Assembly: GCA_009746045.1 (NCBI GenBank)
Contig: RPFO01000213.1
Coordinates: forward strand, 4,960,676 to 5,024,675
From: Mesostigma viride
Lineage: Eukaryota; Streptophyta; Mesostigmatophyceae; Mesostigmatales; Mesostigmataceae
DNA: 64,000 nt
Reading direction: 5' to 3'
Below are positions 18,826 through 29,422 of this stretch, piece by piece; position 1 is the first letter of the stretch, and every line of letters begins with the position of its first letter. The position numbers were made by a program, and so were the translations under genes. The notes under the pieces were generated by a model that saw only the letters and a program-made list of their open reading frames with translations, did no database searches and was not told where the DNA came from.

Positions 18826-20471
18826 CCGGGGCCCTCACCATCGCCTCCGCCGCCGGAACCGTGCAGGTCGAGAACGTCATCTTCACCGACTCCGCCCTCA
18901 CCGCATCCGCCGACGCGGACATCTCCCTGACCGCCGGAGCCACCCACTCCGTCGTCCTCGAGAACGTCAAGATCACCGACAACGCCGTCGACACCACCTC
19001 CGGGGCCCTGACGCTGGCCTCCGCCGCCGGAACCGTGCAGGTCGAGAACGTCATCTTCACCGACTCCGCACTCACCGTCTCCGCGGATGCCGACCTGTCC
19101 CTCACCGCCGGCGCCACCTCCGCCGTGCAGGTCGAGAACGTCAGGTTCATGGACAGCGCCGTCACCACCTCCGCCGGAACCCTCTCCCTCACCTCGCATA
19201 ACGGCGACGTCGACATCGAGGACGTCACCATCACCAACCAGACCATCAGCACCGACCAGAACGTGCTCGCCCTGGACGCCGTCGTTTCCGTCGACGTCAA
19301 GAAGGACCTCGTGCTCACCTCCACCGCGGGCGGCAGCGGCAAGGTCACCACATCCGCAGGCAACCTCGAGCTAGCCCCCGCCGGCGGTGTCGTCAAGATC
19401 GTCGGCGAGCTGCAGGTCGACGGCGCCATCAACAGCATCACCACCACCGAGACCAACCTGCGCATCGAGGACAAGACAGTCACCCTCGGCACCGGCGCCA
19501 CAGACAACACCAAGTCCAACGGCGGCGGTGTGATCGTGGCCGGCAACCCCGCCTACGCCCCACGCGCCATCACATGGAACATGGGCGCCGGAGAGGCGTC
19601 CCAGGAGAAGGGAGACTTCACCGGATCCTACTGGCACGTCGAGGGCGGACAGCTCATGTTCTCGCGCACCATCGCCAGTGCCGAGCGCCTCGCGCCAGGC
19701 ACCAACGTCAAGCTGTCCGAGCTCGCCTCCGGCAGCGACACCTACCGCTGGGAGTTCTCCGCCGGCAAGGACAGCACCGTCGGCGCCCCCACCGCCAGCT
19801 TCGCCGGAAACGGCTCCGTGGCCGGAGGGGTGCTCAAGCTGTCCGGATCGCAGTTCGACCAAGTCCAGAACCTCGGCATCACCGGCACCTTCTCCCTCGT
19901 GATGAAGGTCATGCCCCAATTCGACCTCGCCACCCTCACCCTCCTCACCGACCTGCTCATGTATGGATACATCCAGGTCCAGGTCGCGGCGGGAGGATAT
20001 CTGGCCTTCTCCGACGGCGCCAACGCCGCCATCGTCACGAACACGCCCATGCACGCCGACCCCTTCGTCCTCTGCATCACCGTCAGCGGCACCGAGGTCA
20101 AGTTCTACGTGGACGGCGCGCTCGCCGCGTCCTCCGCCAACGGTCTCCTCGGCCCCAACCCAGCGCTCGTCCTCAACGGAGGCTACGTCGGCGAGGTCTG
20201 GTACGACGATGTCCGCTTCGTCGCCGGCCAGGCGCTGACCGCCGCCAACACCATGCTCTACGGCTGGAGGGAGATGTACGCCGCCCCCGAGATCGTCACC
20301 TACGGGTTCCGCATCGCCGACGACGAGAGCATGCAGCTCGTCAAGGTGCGCGGGTCAGGTGCCACCAGCCGCGTGCTGGCCAGGCCAGCGCCCAACACCA
20401 TCACCGCCAGCAACTCCATGGGCACCGTCGGCGACTCCCGGGTCTCCGTCCTGCTCGAGTCTCTCAACTGA
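18825..20471 (+). pseudogene. Beta-repeat/LamG fibre protein, N-terminus lost at seam 5
   Basis: The frame enters from seam 5 inside a repeat. About 170 residues consist of a beta-helix-like repeat (LTIASAAGTVQVENVIFTDS, SAVQVENVRFMDSAVTTSAG), then a linker and a C-terminal LamG-like domain of about 300 residues (GSYWHVEGGQLMFSRTI, VEFYVDG-type strand, GYVGEVWYDDVRF). It is a clear paralogue of 21873-24617 on the other strand, with the same domain order and highly similar C-terminus. Likely a host-attachment fibre. The first ATG at 18861 is internal to a repeat and not a credible start. Confidence 0.7.
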
Positions 20472-20720
20472 TGTTTCTGATGTTTCTAATGAATGATCAT
20501 TGATTGTCGTGATGAATTAATTGCAGATTACTGTACTAGGCCTGTCTGTCACTGATGAGGAATTGCATGTAGAGTCGTAACTCGTGATTTCGTCTAATTG
20601 ATCTTTATTTGATTTTAATAAAACAACGAATGAGGCAGCAAACACCCGCGTTATCATTCATGCATTCAATCCACGCAGAGCTCAAAAATATCGGCGCTCA
20701 GAGTACGATCGAGCGTCGGG
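20472..20720. other. Intergenic, AT-rich
   Basis: No coding character. TTTATTTGATTTTAATAAAAC near 20605-20625 may serve as a polyadenylation/termination region for the upstream gene. Confidence 0.35.
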
Positions 20721-21603
20721 ATGTCGAACGAGGCAAGACTGAATCTCCTGATACAGCAAGCGGCCACCATGCTCAGAAGGAAAACCCTAGCACCCCACGA
20801 ACGCGCCATACTGGAAACGCAATTGACGGAATCCCGCGCCGCCCTCGCCGATATGAAGAAGGAGGCCAGCAGCGCGGTCAAGCGGGTACCTGCAGCGCAG
20901 GCACCATCAGTAAAGCGAGAACCAGCAGTGCGGTCAGTAAAACGAGAACTGTTTCCTGCGACGCCGGCACCAGACTTGTCGCGCCGACCTGGACAGACAG
21001 CCCAGGTAGTAGACGAGGACAAAGTACACCGCATCCTGGCCGCGATCCAAGAGGCGCAGGCCAACGGGTTGCCGTCGGCGGGGCTGGAGGCTCGGCTAAA
21101 CAAAGCCCTGTCCCTGCTCGATCGGGGAACCGGGGAAGACGCGCCGGTCCCGCCGCCGAAGCGCTCCAGGGCAGAACCCCCGCCGCCGCCGCGGGCCTCC
21201 GGTGCGTCCCATGCTGGCAAGGCGCCTGCCGCCCGTGTACGATACACCGGCCCCGCGTTCGCCCCCTGGTCCCTTTCCCCCCCCCTCTATTCCTAAACCG
21301 TCACAAGCGGGTCCCTCTGACCTACCTGAGAGGAATCGGATGATGCAAGCACTCGAGGAGCGCCGTCTGTTGTCGTATGAACCCCGAACTCCCGATTCAG
21401 AGGCGCGAATCCGGGTATTGGACAAAAAGATAGAAGACTTACTTTACCCTCCCCCAAGCTTCCCCGGCCCTTCACGAGGCCCGTGGGAGGATCAACTCAG
21501 GAAGAAACAGAAGTGGGTCGACCCAGAGGACTACGAGGCGTTTGCCAGCAGGCACAGGCCGCCCCCGCTCGGGGGCGCGGACAACCCCATCGTGCTGGAC
21601 TGA
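20721..21603 (+). CDS. Proline-rich protein with helical N-terminus (one frame slip)
   Basis: ATG at 20721. The N-terminal 60 residues are helical (LLIQQAATMLRRKTLAPHER..LETQLTESRAALADMKKEA); then come KRVPAAQAPSVKREP-type basic/Pro repeats and a second helical part. The first frame ends at 21296, but from about 21200 the adjacent frame reads better (DLPERNRMMQALEERRLLSY, ARIRVLDKKIEDLL) and ends at 21603 with ADNPIVLD. I take it as one gene with a single-base error between 21160 and 21230. Disordered scaffold-like protein; function unknown. Confidence 0.5.
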
Positions 21604-21825
21604 TCACGTCCTCCGCCTCGTCGACCCTCCGCTGCGACTCCGCCCGCCCCTCGACTTCCTGCGAGCCGCCATGACCGAGGCCAGCGCCGCCTCCTGGACC
21701 CGCCGCTGGCCCCACAGCCGGAGCTGCCCCTTGCGCAAACAGTACGCCTGCGTGCCGTACTTCGTCCCTGAGGGCGGAGGCGCTTTCATACCGCAGTACA
21801 AACGCAATGGTGATGTCGTAGGCAT
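21604..21825 (-). CDS. Small basic protein
   Basis: 73 aa from ATG at 21825, convergent with the preceding gene (the stops abut). It has a Tyr/Cys-containing core (KYGTQAYCLRKGQLRLWGQ) and an Arg/Ser-rich C-terminus (RRKSRGGRSRSGGSTRRR) that suggests nucleic-acid binding. The KYGT...KGQLR pattern recalls small conserved giant-virus proteins, but I cannot name the family. Confidence 0.5.
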   Translation of the reverse strand: MPTTSPLRLYCGMKAPPPSGTKYGTQAYCLRKGQLRLWGQRRVQEAALASVMAARRKSRGGRSRSGGSTRRRT

Positions 21826-21872
21826 CAAACACAATACATGCGCGCGAAAAAAATTACGAATCCGCTACATAA

Positions 21873-24617
21873 CTAGAACGACATCTGGCTCTCGCTGATG
21901 ACGGACGCGGTGGCGGACCCGATGGCGCCCATGCTGTTGCCGGACGTCACCGTGTTGGGCGCGGGGTTGGTGCCGACCCATCCGTTGCTGCCGCCCGACC
22001 CGCGCACCTTCACCAGCTGCAGTCCCTCGTTGTTGGAGATGCGGAAACCGTACGTCACCGTCTGGTTGGCCGCGTACATCTCCCGCCAGCCGTACAGCAT
22101 CGTGTTGGCCGCCGTGAGCGCCTGGCCGGACACGAAGCGCACGTCGTCGTACCACACGCTACCGACGTACCCGCCGTACAGCACCAGCTGCGGGTTCGCG
22201 CCCAGAGCGCCGTTGGCCGAGGAAGCCACCAGGGCGCCGTCCAGGTAGAACTTGACCTGCGACCCGCTCATGGTGATGCACAGGGTGAACGGCTCGGCAT
22301 GCACGGGGGTGTCCATGACGATGGCCGCGTTCACGCCGTCGGAGAAGGTCAGGAAGCCGCCGCTCGAGATCTGCACGGCAAGGTAGCCGTACTCGATCAG
22401 GTCGGTCAGGAGGGTCAGCGTGGACAGGTCGAACTGGGGCAGCACCTTGATGATCAGAGAGAACGTGCCCGTGACGTTGGGCGACACGGAGTCGAACTGG
22501 GAGCCGGACTCCTTGAGCACGCCGTCCGCGACGGTGCCGCTGCCACTGAAGGTGGCGCTGCCGACGGTGCTGGCCTTGGACGAGGAGAACTCCCACCGCA
22601 GCGTGTCGGAGCCGCTGGCCAGGGATGCCAGGTTGACGTTGGTGGCGGGCGCCTCGCGGTCGGCCGCCAGGATGGTGCGAGAGAGCAACAGCTGCCCTCC
22701 CTCCAGGTGCCAGTACGAGCCGCCGTGGTCGCCCTTGTCCTGCGAGGTCTCGCCGGCGCCCATGTGCCAGGTGAGGGCGCGGTTGCCAAAGGAGGCGCTG
22801 CCGTCCACGAACAGGCCGGCGTTTTCGGAGCCCGCGTTCGACGCGACACCGTTCTTACTGGCCGTCACATTGTCCACGTAATAGTTATCGCCGCCGTATT
22901 GCAAGCCCACATTGCCTACAACGATAACGGAGGGGGCGGACAGGAAGCAAGTACCGAGAGAAAGAGAAGGGCTGCCGGAGAACGTGACGGGAATGGACGC
23001 GCCCCCGTTCTTGGTGAACGAGAGAGATACCGACACCCCCCCACCCGACGCGGTGAACGACATAGAGAGGACGTAATTGGTGACCGTGTTAAACCAATTG
23101 ACCGCGTCGGACGTGAAAGATGTAACCGTCCCAGCAGCATTACGGGTCTCGACCTTCATCGCTCCTCCAGTGGCGGTGTATAGCCTAAAGTACGGGTATG
23201 GCGCGACAGTCGTCTGCTCGATACCGAAGAAGTTGTAATTGTTAAGAAGGAGGCCCGCAAGGGTATATTTGGCGCTGAGTTCAATGTTGTTTTGGCTGAA
23301 GTCCAGCAGGTCGGTGGGGATGGGCGTGTTGACGGTGTTGTAGAAGAAGGAAACCCTGGCGTTTTGGTTAGATCCAGCCTGCATGGTCACACCACCGTTC
23401 GCGATGTTGGCGCCTTGACCGCATTGGGCATAAATCCCGTTGCTGATCGTGTTTGCCACCGTCGATGCGCTGCCTGTCGTGGTAAAGGGAAAGTCCATAA
23501 CGCTCTCGAACACCGTCTGCTTACCCAGGTTGACCGCCTTGTCAGCGATCTCCAGCTTCCCACTGGCGTTGGTGCTGTCGATCATGCCCGCCACACGCAG
23601 GTTGCCGCCCACCACCGTGTTGCCCGTGCTAGTAATACTGCTGGCGCCTGCAACCGCCCCCGACACCGTGAGCGCGCCCGTGACGGCCACCGTGCCGCTC
23701 GCGCTGGTCAGCTCCAGATTGCCCGCCGAGGTCGTCACCTTGCCGCTTCCGCCCGCAGTGCTGGTCAGGTACAGGTCCTTCGCGATCGTGATAGCGGGCA
23801 CCGAAGTCGTGCCGATGCTGCTGTTCGTCACGGCCAGACCGGCCACGTTCACCGTGTTGGTCGTCGAGCTGTTCGACGTCAAGCTAAGCACGCCGCTGCC
23901 GGTGGTGATGCTGTTAGTCTTCACCTTCACGTTGTCCACCCACACGGCCCCAGTGCCATTGGATGTCACGGTCAGGTCCGCGTTGGCCACGTTGTTGCTG
24001 ATGCCCGAGGTCTTCACCTTCACGTTGTCCAGGAGCACGGAGCCGGTGCCGTTGCTGGCCAGGGTCAGGTTGCCGTTGCCCGTAGAGGTCGACACCGACG
24101 CGTCCGTCACCGTGACCCCGCCCACCTGGAGCGCGTTAGTGGAAGCGCCGCCCGAGCTCAGCGCCAGCGCGCCGGTGGAAGTGGTCACCGCGCCGCCCTT
24201 CACGCGCACGTTGTCCATCGCCACCGAACCCGTGCCGTTGGGGGAAAGCGTCAGGTTGGCGTTGGCGGTGACCGGGGCGACGGAGGCGTCGGTGACCGTC
24301 ACGCCGCCCACCTGGAGCGCGTTCGAGGCCGCGCCGCCAGAGCTCAGCGCCAGCGTCCCCGCCGACGTGGTCAGCGCGCGGCCGTCCAACAGGAGGTCGT
24401 CCACCTGCAGCGCGCCGTCGATCTGCGTGCTGCCGATCACCTTGAACCTCTTAAGAGCGTGCGCGCCGAGGCCCCCGTTGGGCTTCAGCACGATGCTGTC
24501 CAGGGACTTCAACTCCAGGTTCCGCACCGTCGCGTTGGGGTTGTCGTCGCCCACGATCGCCGTAGTGTACACCTTGGACGAGCGCAGGTAGCTGAGGGTG
24601 TCGAGATTCATCGCCAT
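21873..24617 (-). CDS. Large beta-repeat/LamG fibre protein (complete)
   Basis: 914 aa, uninterrupted, the best-preserved fibre gene here. After an N-terminal cap (residues 1-70), about 250 residues consist of repeats such as ALQVGGVTVTDASV, alternating with NLTLSPNGTGSVAMDNVRV-type strands. Then come a chaperone-like DLYLTSTAGGSGKVTTSAG turn, a first beta-sandwich, and a C-terminal LamG-like domain (GSYWHLEGGQLLLSRTI to GSVWYDDVRFVSGQAL). Trimeric phage tail fibres have the same repeat style. TATAC is 13-18 bp upstream of the start. It is paralogous to 18825-20471 in inverted orientation, so the pair could recombine. Confidence 0.75.
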   Translation of the reverse strand: MAMNLDTLSYLRSSKVYTTAIVGDDNPNATVRNLELKSLDSIVLKPNGGLGAHALKRFKVIGSTQIDGALQVDDLLLDGRALTTSAGTLALSSGGAASNALQVGGVTVTDASVAPVTANANLTLSPNGTGSVAMDNVRVKGGAVTTSTGALALSSGGASTNALQVGGVTVTDASVSTSTGNGNLTLASNGTGSVLLDNVKVKTSGISNNVANADLTVTSNGTGAVWVDNVKVKTNSITTGSGVLSLTSNSSTTNTVNVAGLAVTNSSIGTTSVPAITIAKDLYLTSTAGGSGKVTTSAGNLELTSASGTVAVTGALTVSGAVAGASSITSTGNTVVGGNLRVAGMIDSTNASGKLEIADKAVNLGKQTVFESVMDFPFTTTGSASTVANTISNGIYAQCGQGANIANGGVTMQAGSNQNARVSFFYNTVNTPIPTDLLDFSQNNIELSAKYTLAGLLLNNYNFFGIEQTTVAPYPYFRLYTATGGAMKVETRNAAGTVTSFTSDAVNWFNTVTNYVLSMSFTASGGGVSVSLSFTKNGGASIPVTFSGSPSLSLGTCFLSAPSVIVVGNVGLQYGGDNYYVDNVTASKNGVASNAGSENAGLFVDGSASFGNRALTWHMGAGETSQDKGDHGGSYWHLEGGQLLLSRTILAADREAPATNVNLASLASGSDTLRWEFSSSKASTVGSATFSGSGTVADGVLKESGSQFDSVSPNVTGTFSLIIKVLPQFDLSTLTLLTDLIEYGYLAVQISSGGFLTFSDGVNAAIVMDTPVHAEPFTLCITMSGSQVKFYLDGALVASSANGALGANPQLVLYGGYVGSVWYDDVRFVSGQALTAANTMLYGWREMYAANQTVTYGFRISNNEGLQLVKVRGSGGSNGWVGTNPAPNTVTSGNSMGAIGSATASVISESQMSF

Positions 24618-24817
24618 CTCCGATCGAGCGTATACCTATGGCTGAGATTACTTTTTTGTCCGCCTCGATCCTAGCCGCCTACGCGATACAGGCTTGACGG
24701 CGGGAATTGCTGTGATGTGGACATATTGAGAGTCGATCGATGTTGTGTGAGACGATTAATTAGCTCTCGGATGTCATCAGGCGTTAACATTTCTTCTGCC
24801 ATTGCAGGAATGTGAAC

Positions 24818-25627
24818 ATGGCACAGGCTGTTGTAGCCTACCTACAGCCCTCAAAGTCCCTGCCAGAGGGAGCGGAAGACCCCTTCGCTGGCAAGATCCG
24901 TGTGACGCCGGACGGCAAGATATCGGTTATCGACGTCATTAAAGTGGTTTGCTTCATGAGCCCAGACGGTACCTTTCTAGACAATGCAAATATTCACGCC
25001 GCAGGGTATCTGTCAAGGGTCGAAAAAGAGTTCCCAGAAGTGTATACGTTGCGTGTAGTCTGGAAATTCCCAGGCGCCAGGCAGCGGGACACGCCCGTGA
25101 CCGACCGAGCTGGAATCATCCGCATCGTCCAGCTGCTGCCCGGCAGGCGGGCGGCCTCCTTCCGCGACCGGCTGGGGCTGCTCTACGAGCGGTACCTGGA
25201 CCTGGACCGCTCGCTGGCCGACGAGATCTACGCGCGCGCGGACGCCAGGGACCTGCAGCTCGCCAGCGACAAGCGCGTGAAGAGCTGCGACTCCACCAAG
25301 AGCCACATGCAGGCCGTCAAGGAGAGCGGCGCCCCCTCCACGGCCGCCAACCCGGCCAGGGTCTACGCGCACATAAACGAGACCGAGAACTACACCGCGA
25401 CCGGCATGCGCACCTACGACATCCGCCAGCTGCACGCGATGAAGAAGGGCGACTCCACCCGCGACTACTTCACGGAGTCCGTCAACGTGGGCATCGACCT
25501 CATGAACGTGCTCAACCAGTCCGCGATAAAGAGGGGCGAGGACCCCGTCGCCAGCATGGACAACATAGGCAAGGAGCTATTCCCCGTGTTCGAGAGACTG
25601 ATGCGCCACGCCCCGACGCCTCTATAG
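24818..25627 (+). CDS. BRO/MSV199-like DNA-binding protein
   Basis: About 270 aa from ATG at 24818. The N-terminal half has the signature of the BRO-N-related family: KISVIDVIKVVCF, an INxAGYLSRV-like helix, and TDRAGIIRIVQLLPGRRAAS followed by LYERYLDLDRSLADEI. These proteins bind DNA and are multi-copy in large DNA viruses and some mobile elements. The C-terminal half is helical. The stop codon TAG is supplied by the first bases of seam 6, so the extreme C-terminus may be lost. A T-rich tract ending in attgcag just before the ATG could be a splice acceptor in the leader. Confidence 0.65.
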   Translation: MAQAVVAYLQPSKSLPEGAEDPFAGKIRVTPDGKISVIDVIKVVCFMSPDGTFLDNANIHAAGYLSRVEKEFPEVYTLRVVWKFPGARQRDTPVTDRAGIIRIVQLLPGRRAASFRDRLGLLYERYLDLDRSLADEIYARADARDLQLASDKRVKSCDSTKSHMQAVKESGAPSTAANPARVYAHINETENYTATGMRTYDIRQLHAMKKGDSTRDYFTESVNVGIDLMNVLNQSAIKRGEDPVASMDNIGKELFPVFERLMRHAPTPL

Positions 25628-25830
25628 GACTGCATGTGCGATATATATAGAATGCATAATATATATAATCATACAGGGATCCCTAATATATATTACAGTA
25701 CCTAGGGTTATATTATCTCTATCTAGGCATAATATTCTAGCTAATACAGTACCTAGTAGGGAACCCTTAATATATATATTATTAGGATATATAGATCGTA
25801 TACTATATGTTAGGCCTATAGTAAGCCGGA
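25628..25830. other. AT-rich seam 6
   Basis: Longest internal seam, about 200 bp, with acagggatccctaata and tagggaacccttaata in loose inverted arrangement and gcctatag at its right edge. It supplies the stop codons of the BRO-like gene and of the fibre gene at 25803. Confidence 0.65.
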
Positions 25831-27409
25831 TATAGCCGGAAGTGAAGGCGTATATCTGCGCGTATTGTGCCGTCTGAAGCAGGCTCCTCAGGGGGGACAT
25901 CAACTATGTCGCCAAACGACAGGTTCGCAGAACCGGTGATGGCCCTGTTGACCACGACGCCGTCCAGCGTGTACGACCCCGCTGGTATCGTGAAGGTGAA
26001 GAGGTTGGGGTGGTCCCCTGGCTGGTCCATGAGCCAGCCCCCCGGCGCATCCCGAATGGTATTGTAAACGTATCCCAGCATGAATATTATTGCCGACTTC
26101 CGAAAGTTATCGTTACCCTCGGCGAACGCGGCGCTAACTTGAAGCGGAACTCCATCCACGTCAGCCGCAATGGACAGGGCCGCCAGATTTGCCCGACCAA
26201 TCCGAGCACCGGACGCGCCCCATGGTACGCGCAGGAACAGTGACACCTCATTGTCCTTGAACTCTGATGTGACAACCACGGGAAGCATCACGCCCCCCCC
26301 CACGGCGGCGTCTGTCTTCCAGGCGCTCGCAATCCAAGTTCCCTCTGTCACTCCGAGGTCGGCTATTCCCTGTGGCACACTGGATTCGATCAATAGGGCG
26401 GTTGAGCCGGTGATTGGCAAATCGACCGGAACTCCGTCTAGGGTGAATGTGCCCGCCGGTATCGTGAACGTGAGGAGGTTTTGGTGGCTGCCCGGCTGGT
26501 CCATGAGCCAGCCACCTGAGGCGTCACGAACGGTGTTGTAAACGTAGCCCAACATGAGGAAGATCGAGGAAACGCGACTCGTCTCGGTGCCCAGACTAAA
26601 TGCGGCGGTAGCTTGGAGCGGAACGCCGTCCACGTCAGCGGTAAAGACCATCGGAGACGAAACTATCCTACGTACCCGCGCACCAGATGTGGCCCATGGC
26701 ACGTACAAGGTTAATGCCACAGTTTGATCCTTGAACGCCGACCCCATGGCACGTACAAGGTTAATGCCACAGTTTGATTCTTGAACTCCCCTCCCGAAGC
26801 GCTCACGTCCACGACTGGGAGCAATCCGGACCCCCCCACAGCGTCCGTCTTCCACCCGCCCGCATACAAGGAGGCTCTGGTCACTCCGATGTCGGCTATC
26901 GCCCCGACGGTGCGCGGCGCGCCGGTTTCAAACAGCAGGCGCATGGACCCCGCGATTGCTAAATTGACGGGTACGCCATCCAGTGTGAATGTGTCCGCCG
27001 GTATCGTGAACGTGAGGATGTTTCGGTGGCTGCCCGGCTGGTCCATGAGCCAGCCACCTGAGGCGTCACGAACGGTGTTGTAAACGTAGCCCAACATGAA
27101 GAAGATCGAGGAAACGCGACTCATCTCGGTGCCCCTACTAAATGCGGCGGTAGCTTGGAGCGGAACGCCGTCCACGTCGACGGTAAAGACCATAGATGAC
27201 GAAACTATCCTACCGATCCGCGCACCAGATGTGGCCCATGGCACGTACAAGGTTAACGCCACACTTTGATCCTTGAACGCCGACCCCGACGCACTCACGT
27301 CTACAACTGGTAGCAAACCCGACTCCCCCACAGCGTCGGTCTTCCAGCCGCCCGCCCACAAGGAGCCTCTGGTCACTCCGATGTCGGCGATCGTCCCCGC
27401 TTGTGACAT
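25803..27409 (-). CDS. Repeated beta-sandwich surface protein (split by a 50-bp duplication)
   Basis: Starts at 27409. It has at least three tandem domains of about 155 residues, each with QxVALTLYVPW, VDGVPLQATAAF, FMLGYVYNTVRDASGGWLMD and LTFTIPAGTFTLDG. The frame is broken at 26694-26793 by an exact-style tandem duplication of 50 bp, which shifts the frame; reading resumes in the next frame to the seam-encoded stop at 25803. Related domains occur in 27454-29312 and 51123-53617. Probably a repetitive adhesin or fibre shaft; no characterised family recognised. Confidence 0.6.
26694..26793. repeat. 50-bp tandem duplication inside a fibre gene
   Basis: ccatggcacgtacaaggtta starts at 26694 and again at 26744, and the two following 50-bp copies are nearly identical. 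The offset is not a multiple of three, so unlike the other frame breaks this one is a real structural lesion or a local misassembly. Confidence 0.75.
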
Positions 27410-27453
27410 GCTTCAGTTATAACACGGGTGAGATTTTTTAAGATTCAGATGTT

Positions 27454-29312
27454 TCAAATAGGAGAGATGAGATAGATGGACAGTGCCACCTCGTTGTTCA
27501 CGACCTCTCCGTCCGCCGTTACAGACCCTGGCGGGATTGTAATCGCCAACACCTGTCCTGGCCTAGTAAACATGTCGTAGCCGGCGGAGGGGTGGTCAAG
27601 GACCGTCTTGTACAACCCACCGAGGTCTATCTTTAGTCCCTGGGCGGTCGCGGTCAGGGAGGACGTCCCGAACTGTGTGCCATCCACGCTGACGGGGAGC
27701 TCGGCCTGGCCGTTGGTCACATCGACGTTTGCGTCGGTCAGGATATTCAGTGCCAGTTCGCTGTTCCGGGCGGGCACGATCTGGTCGAGGTAGATCTCGG
27801 CCATCTCGAACAGCGGGGCAGACGCCACTGTCAGGGTGCGGAAGGGCTGCCCGGAGTTGCTGACCTCTAGTTGCAGGCTGGTGACGCTGGGCAGGGCGGT
27901 GTGGTACTCTCTTGACGGTGGGACCCCGCTGACAAGGAAGAAGCCAAAGGAGATGGCGGTAAGCGGCCCGCCGTCCACAAACACGCGGTTGGGCGGGATC
28001 TCGAAGGACAGGTACTGCACCCTCTTTGTGAACATGTCATACCCGAGGGTCGGGTGGGCCAGCACTTTTCCGTACAGGTCGCCAAATTCGACCCACACCC
28101 CCTCGGAGTCAGACACCAAAGACGCCGTGCCGAACTGTGTGCCGTCCAGCCTGTACGCGACGGGCACTGCGCCCGGGGCAGCGACTGTCGCGTTTGTCTT
28201 GAGATGCACGAACATGTTTACGGAGGAGGGCGCGCGGCGCTGGGAGCGATTTGGCTGACGTATACGTACGTCATCTGGTAGTAGGGGGGGCTAGTGACGA
28301 CCTGACGGCTGATGACGACGCCCGCTTCTCGCACCTCGATCGCCACCTCGTTCAACCCCTGAATGTGGTTGACGTGGGTGGCGGTGAGCTGGGTGGCCGC
28401 CAGGAGCGTATTGACCAGGCGCAGGCGGATGTCGACGGGGGTGGTGGCCACCGGCCTCCCTTCGATGGAGAGAGTGTATGACGGGAGAGTGAACGTCACG
28501 GTCTGGGATGGGAATGCCAACATGTCATGTCCCTTTTCCAGGGCGGTGCGGTACAGGGACAACAGGGAGATTCTGAAGTCCCCGTTGCGGGAGGTGTAGA
28601 CGTTCAAATACCCGATGTCCGCGCCGTTGACCCTGTACATGAGGGGATAGAAGGACTCGGGAGTTTCGACGTCGTATGGGATGCTGATGACGAGCGTGCA
28701 GAGGTCCGCGTCGACCAAGTCGCTCACCTCAATGGGATTGAAGACGGCGTAGTACGGGTCGCGCACAAGCTCCAAGGACTTAAAGAGGGTGCCTCCATTG
28801 TATATGTCGAGGGACGCGCGCACGATGGCGGGGACCAGGTAAGGGGGGGGACTGGGCGAGGGGGGCGTGAATGTTATCGAGAACTCGGTGGGGGTGTCGA
28901 TTAAGACGCCGTCCACGATGTACGAATTGGCTGGGATCGCGAAGGTGAGCACTTGGTTCCTGTTCACCACCAGCATGTCGTATTCCTTCTCGGTCAAGAG
29001 GTACCTGTACATGTATCCCAGGTGCACGAGGAAACTGCCCGAGCCCGCGGTCATGGCCATAAAGCCCATCTGCACCCCGTCCAGGTAGTACGGCGCGGTG
29101 ACCACACCAGCATTCGGGGGGAGAGTCGGGGTCCACACGTCCATTACAACCTTGGCTACCACATCTCCGGCGACCTGTTCGACGGGGACGCTATTCATGA
29201 CGCTGATGTCCGGTAGACTGGCGAGGCGGATGACTCGGAGAACATCACCTCTTTGGGATGTCACGTCCAGGTGGAGACCCCTCAGACCGGGTACGGCCGC
29301 GATTTGCACCAT
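27454..29312 (-). CDS. Repeated beta-sandwich surface protein (one frame slip)
   Basis: Starts at 29312; about 618 residues in two frames (29312-28218, then to 27454). Four tandem domains carry variants of one pattern: VxYxLDGxQFG, LYxxVLxxxxGYDMF, LTFxIPxxxxxxDG. The frame shift falls on a three-C run (28228-28230): the first frame stops just where the second begins, and the repeat register continues, so I regard it as one gene missing one base. Same strand and style as 25803-27409; together they look like a tandem-duplicated adhesin pair. Confidence 0.65.
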
Positions 29313-29422
29313 GTGTGTTTGGTAATGTACGCAAAGAAAGTTTATCCACCTGTCTGACAGTGCATTGGGGGGATTAATTTGTTTTGAAATGGAACTCGGT
29401 TCGTTATCAAGTTATGGTTTAA

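Noticed and set aside
23292-24674. Long plus-strand frames opposite the large fibre gene
   Set aside because: Arg/His- or Val/Pro-rich artefacts of the repetitive minus-strand gene.
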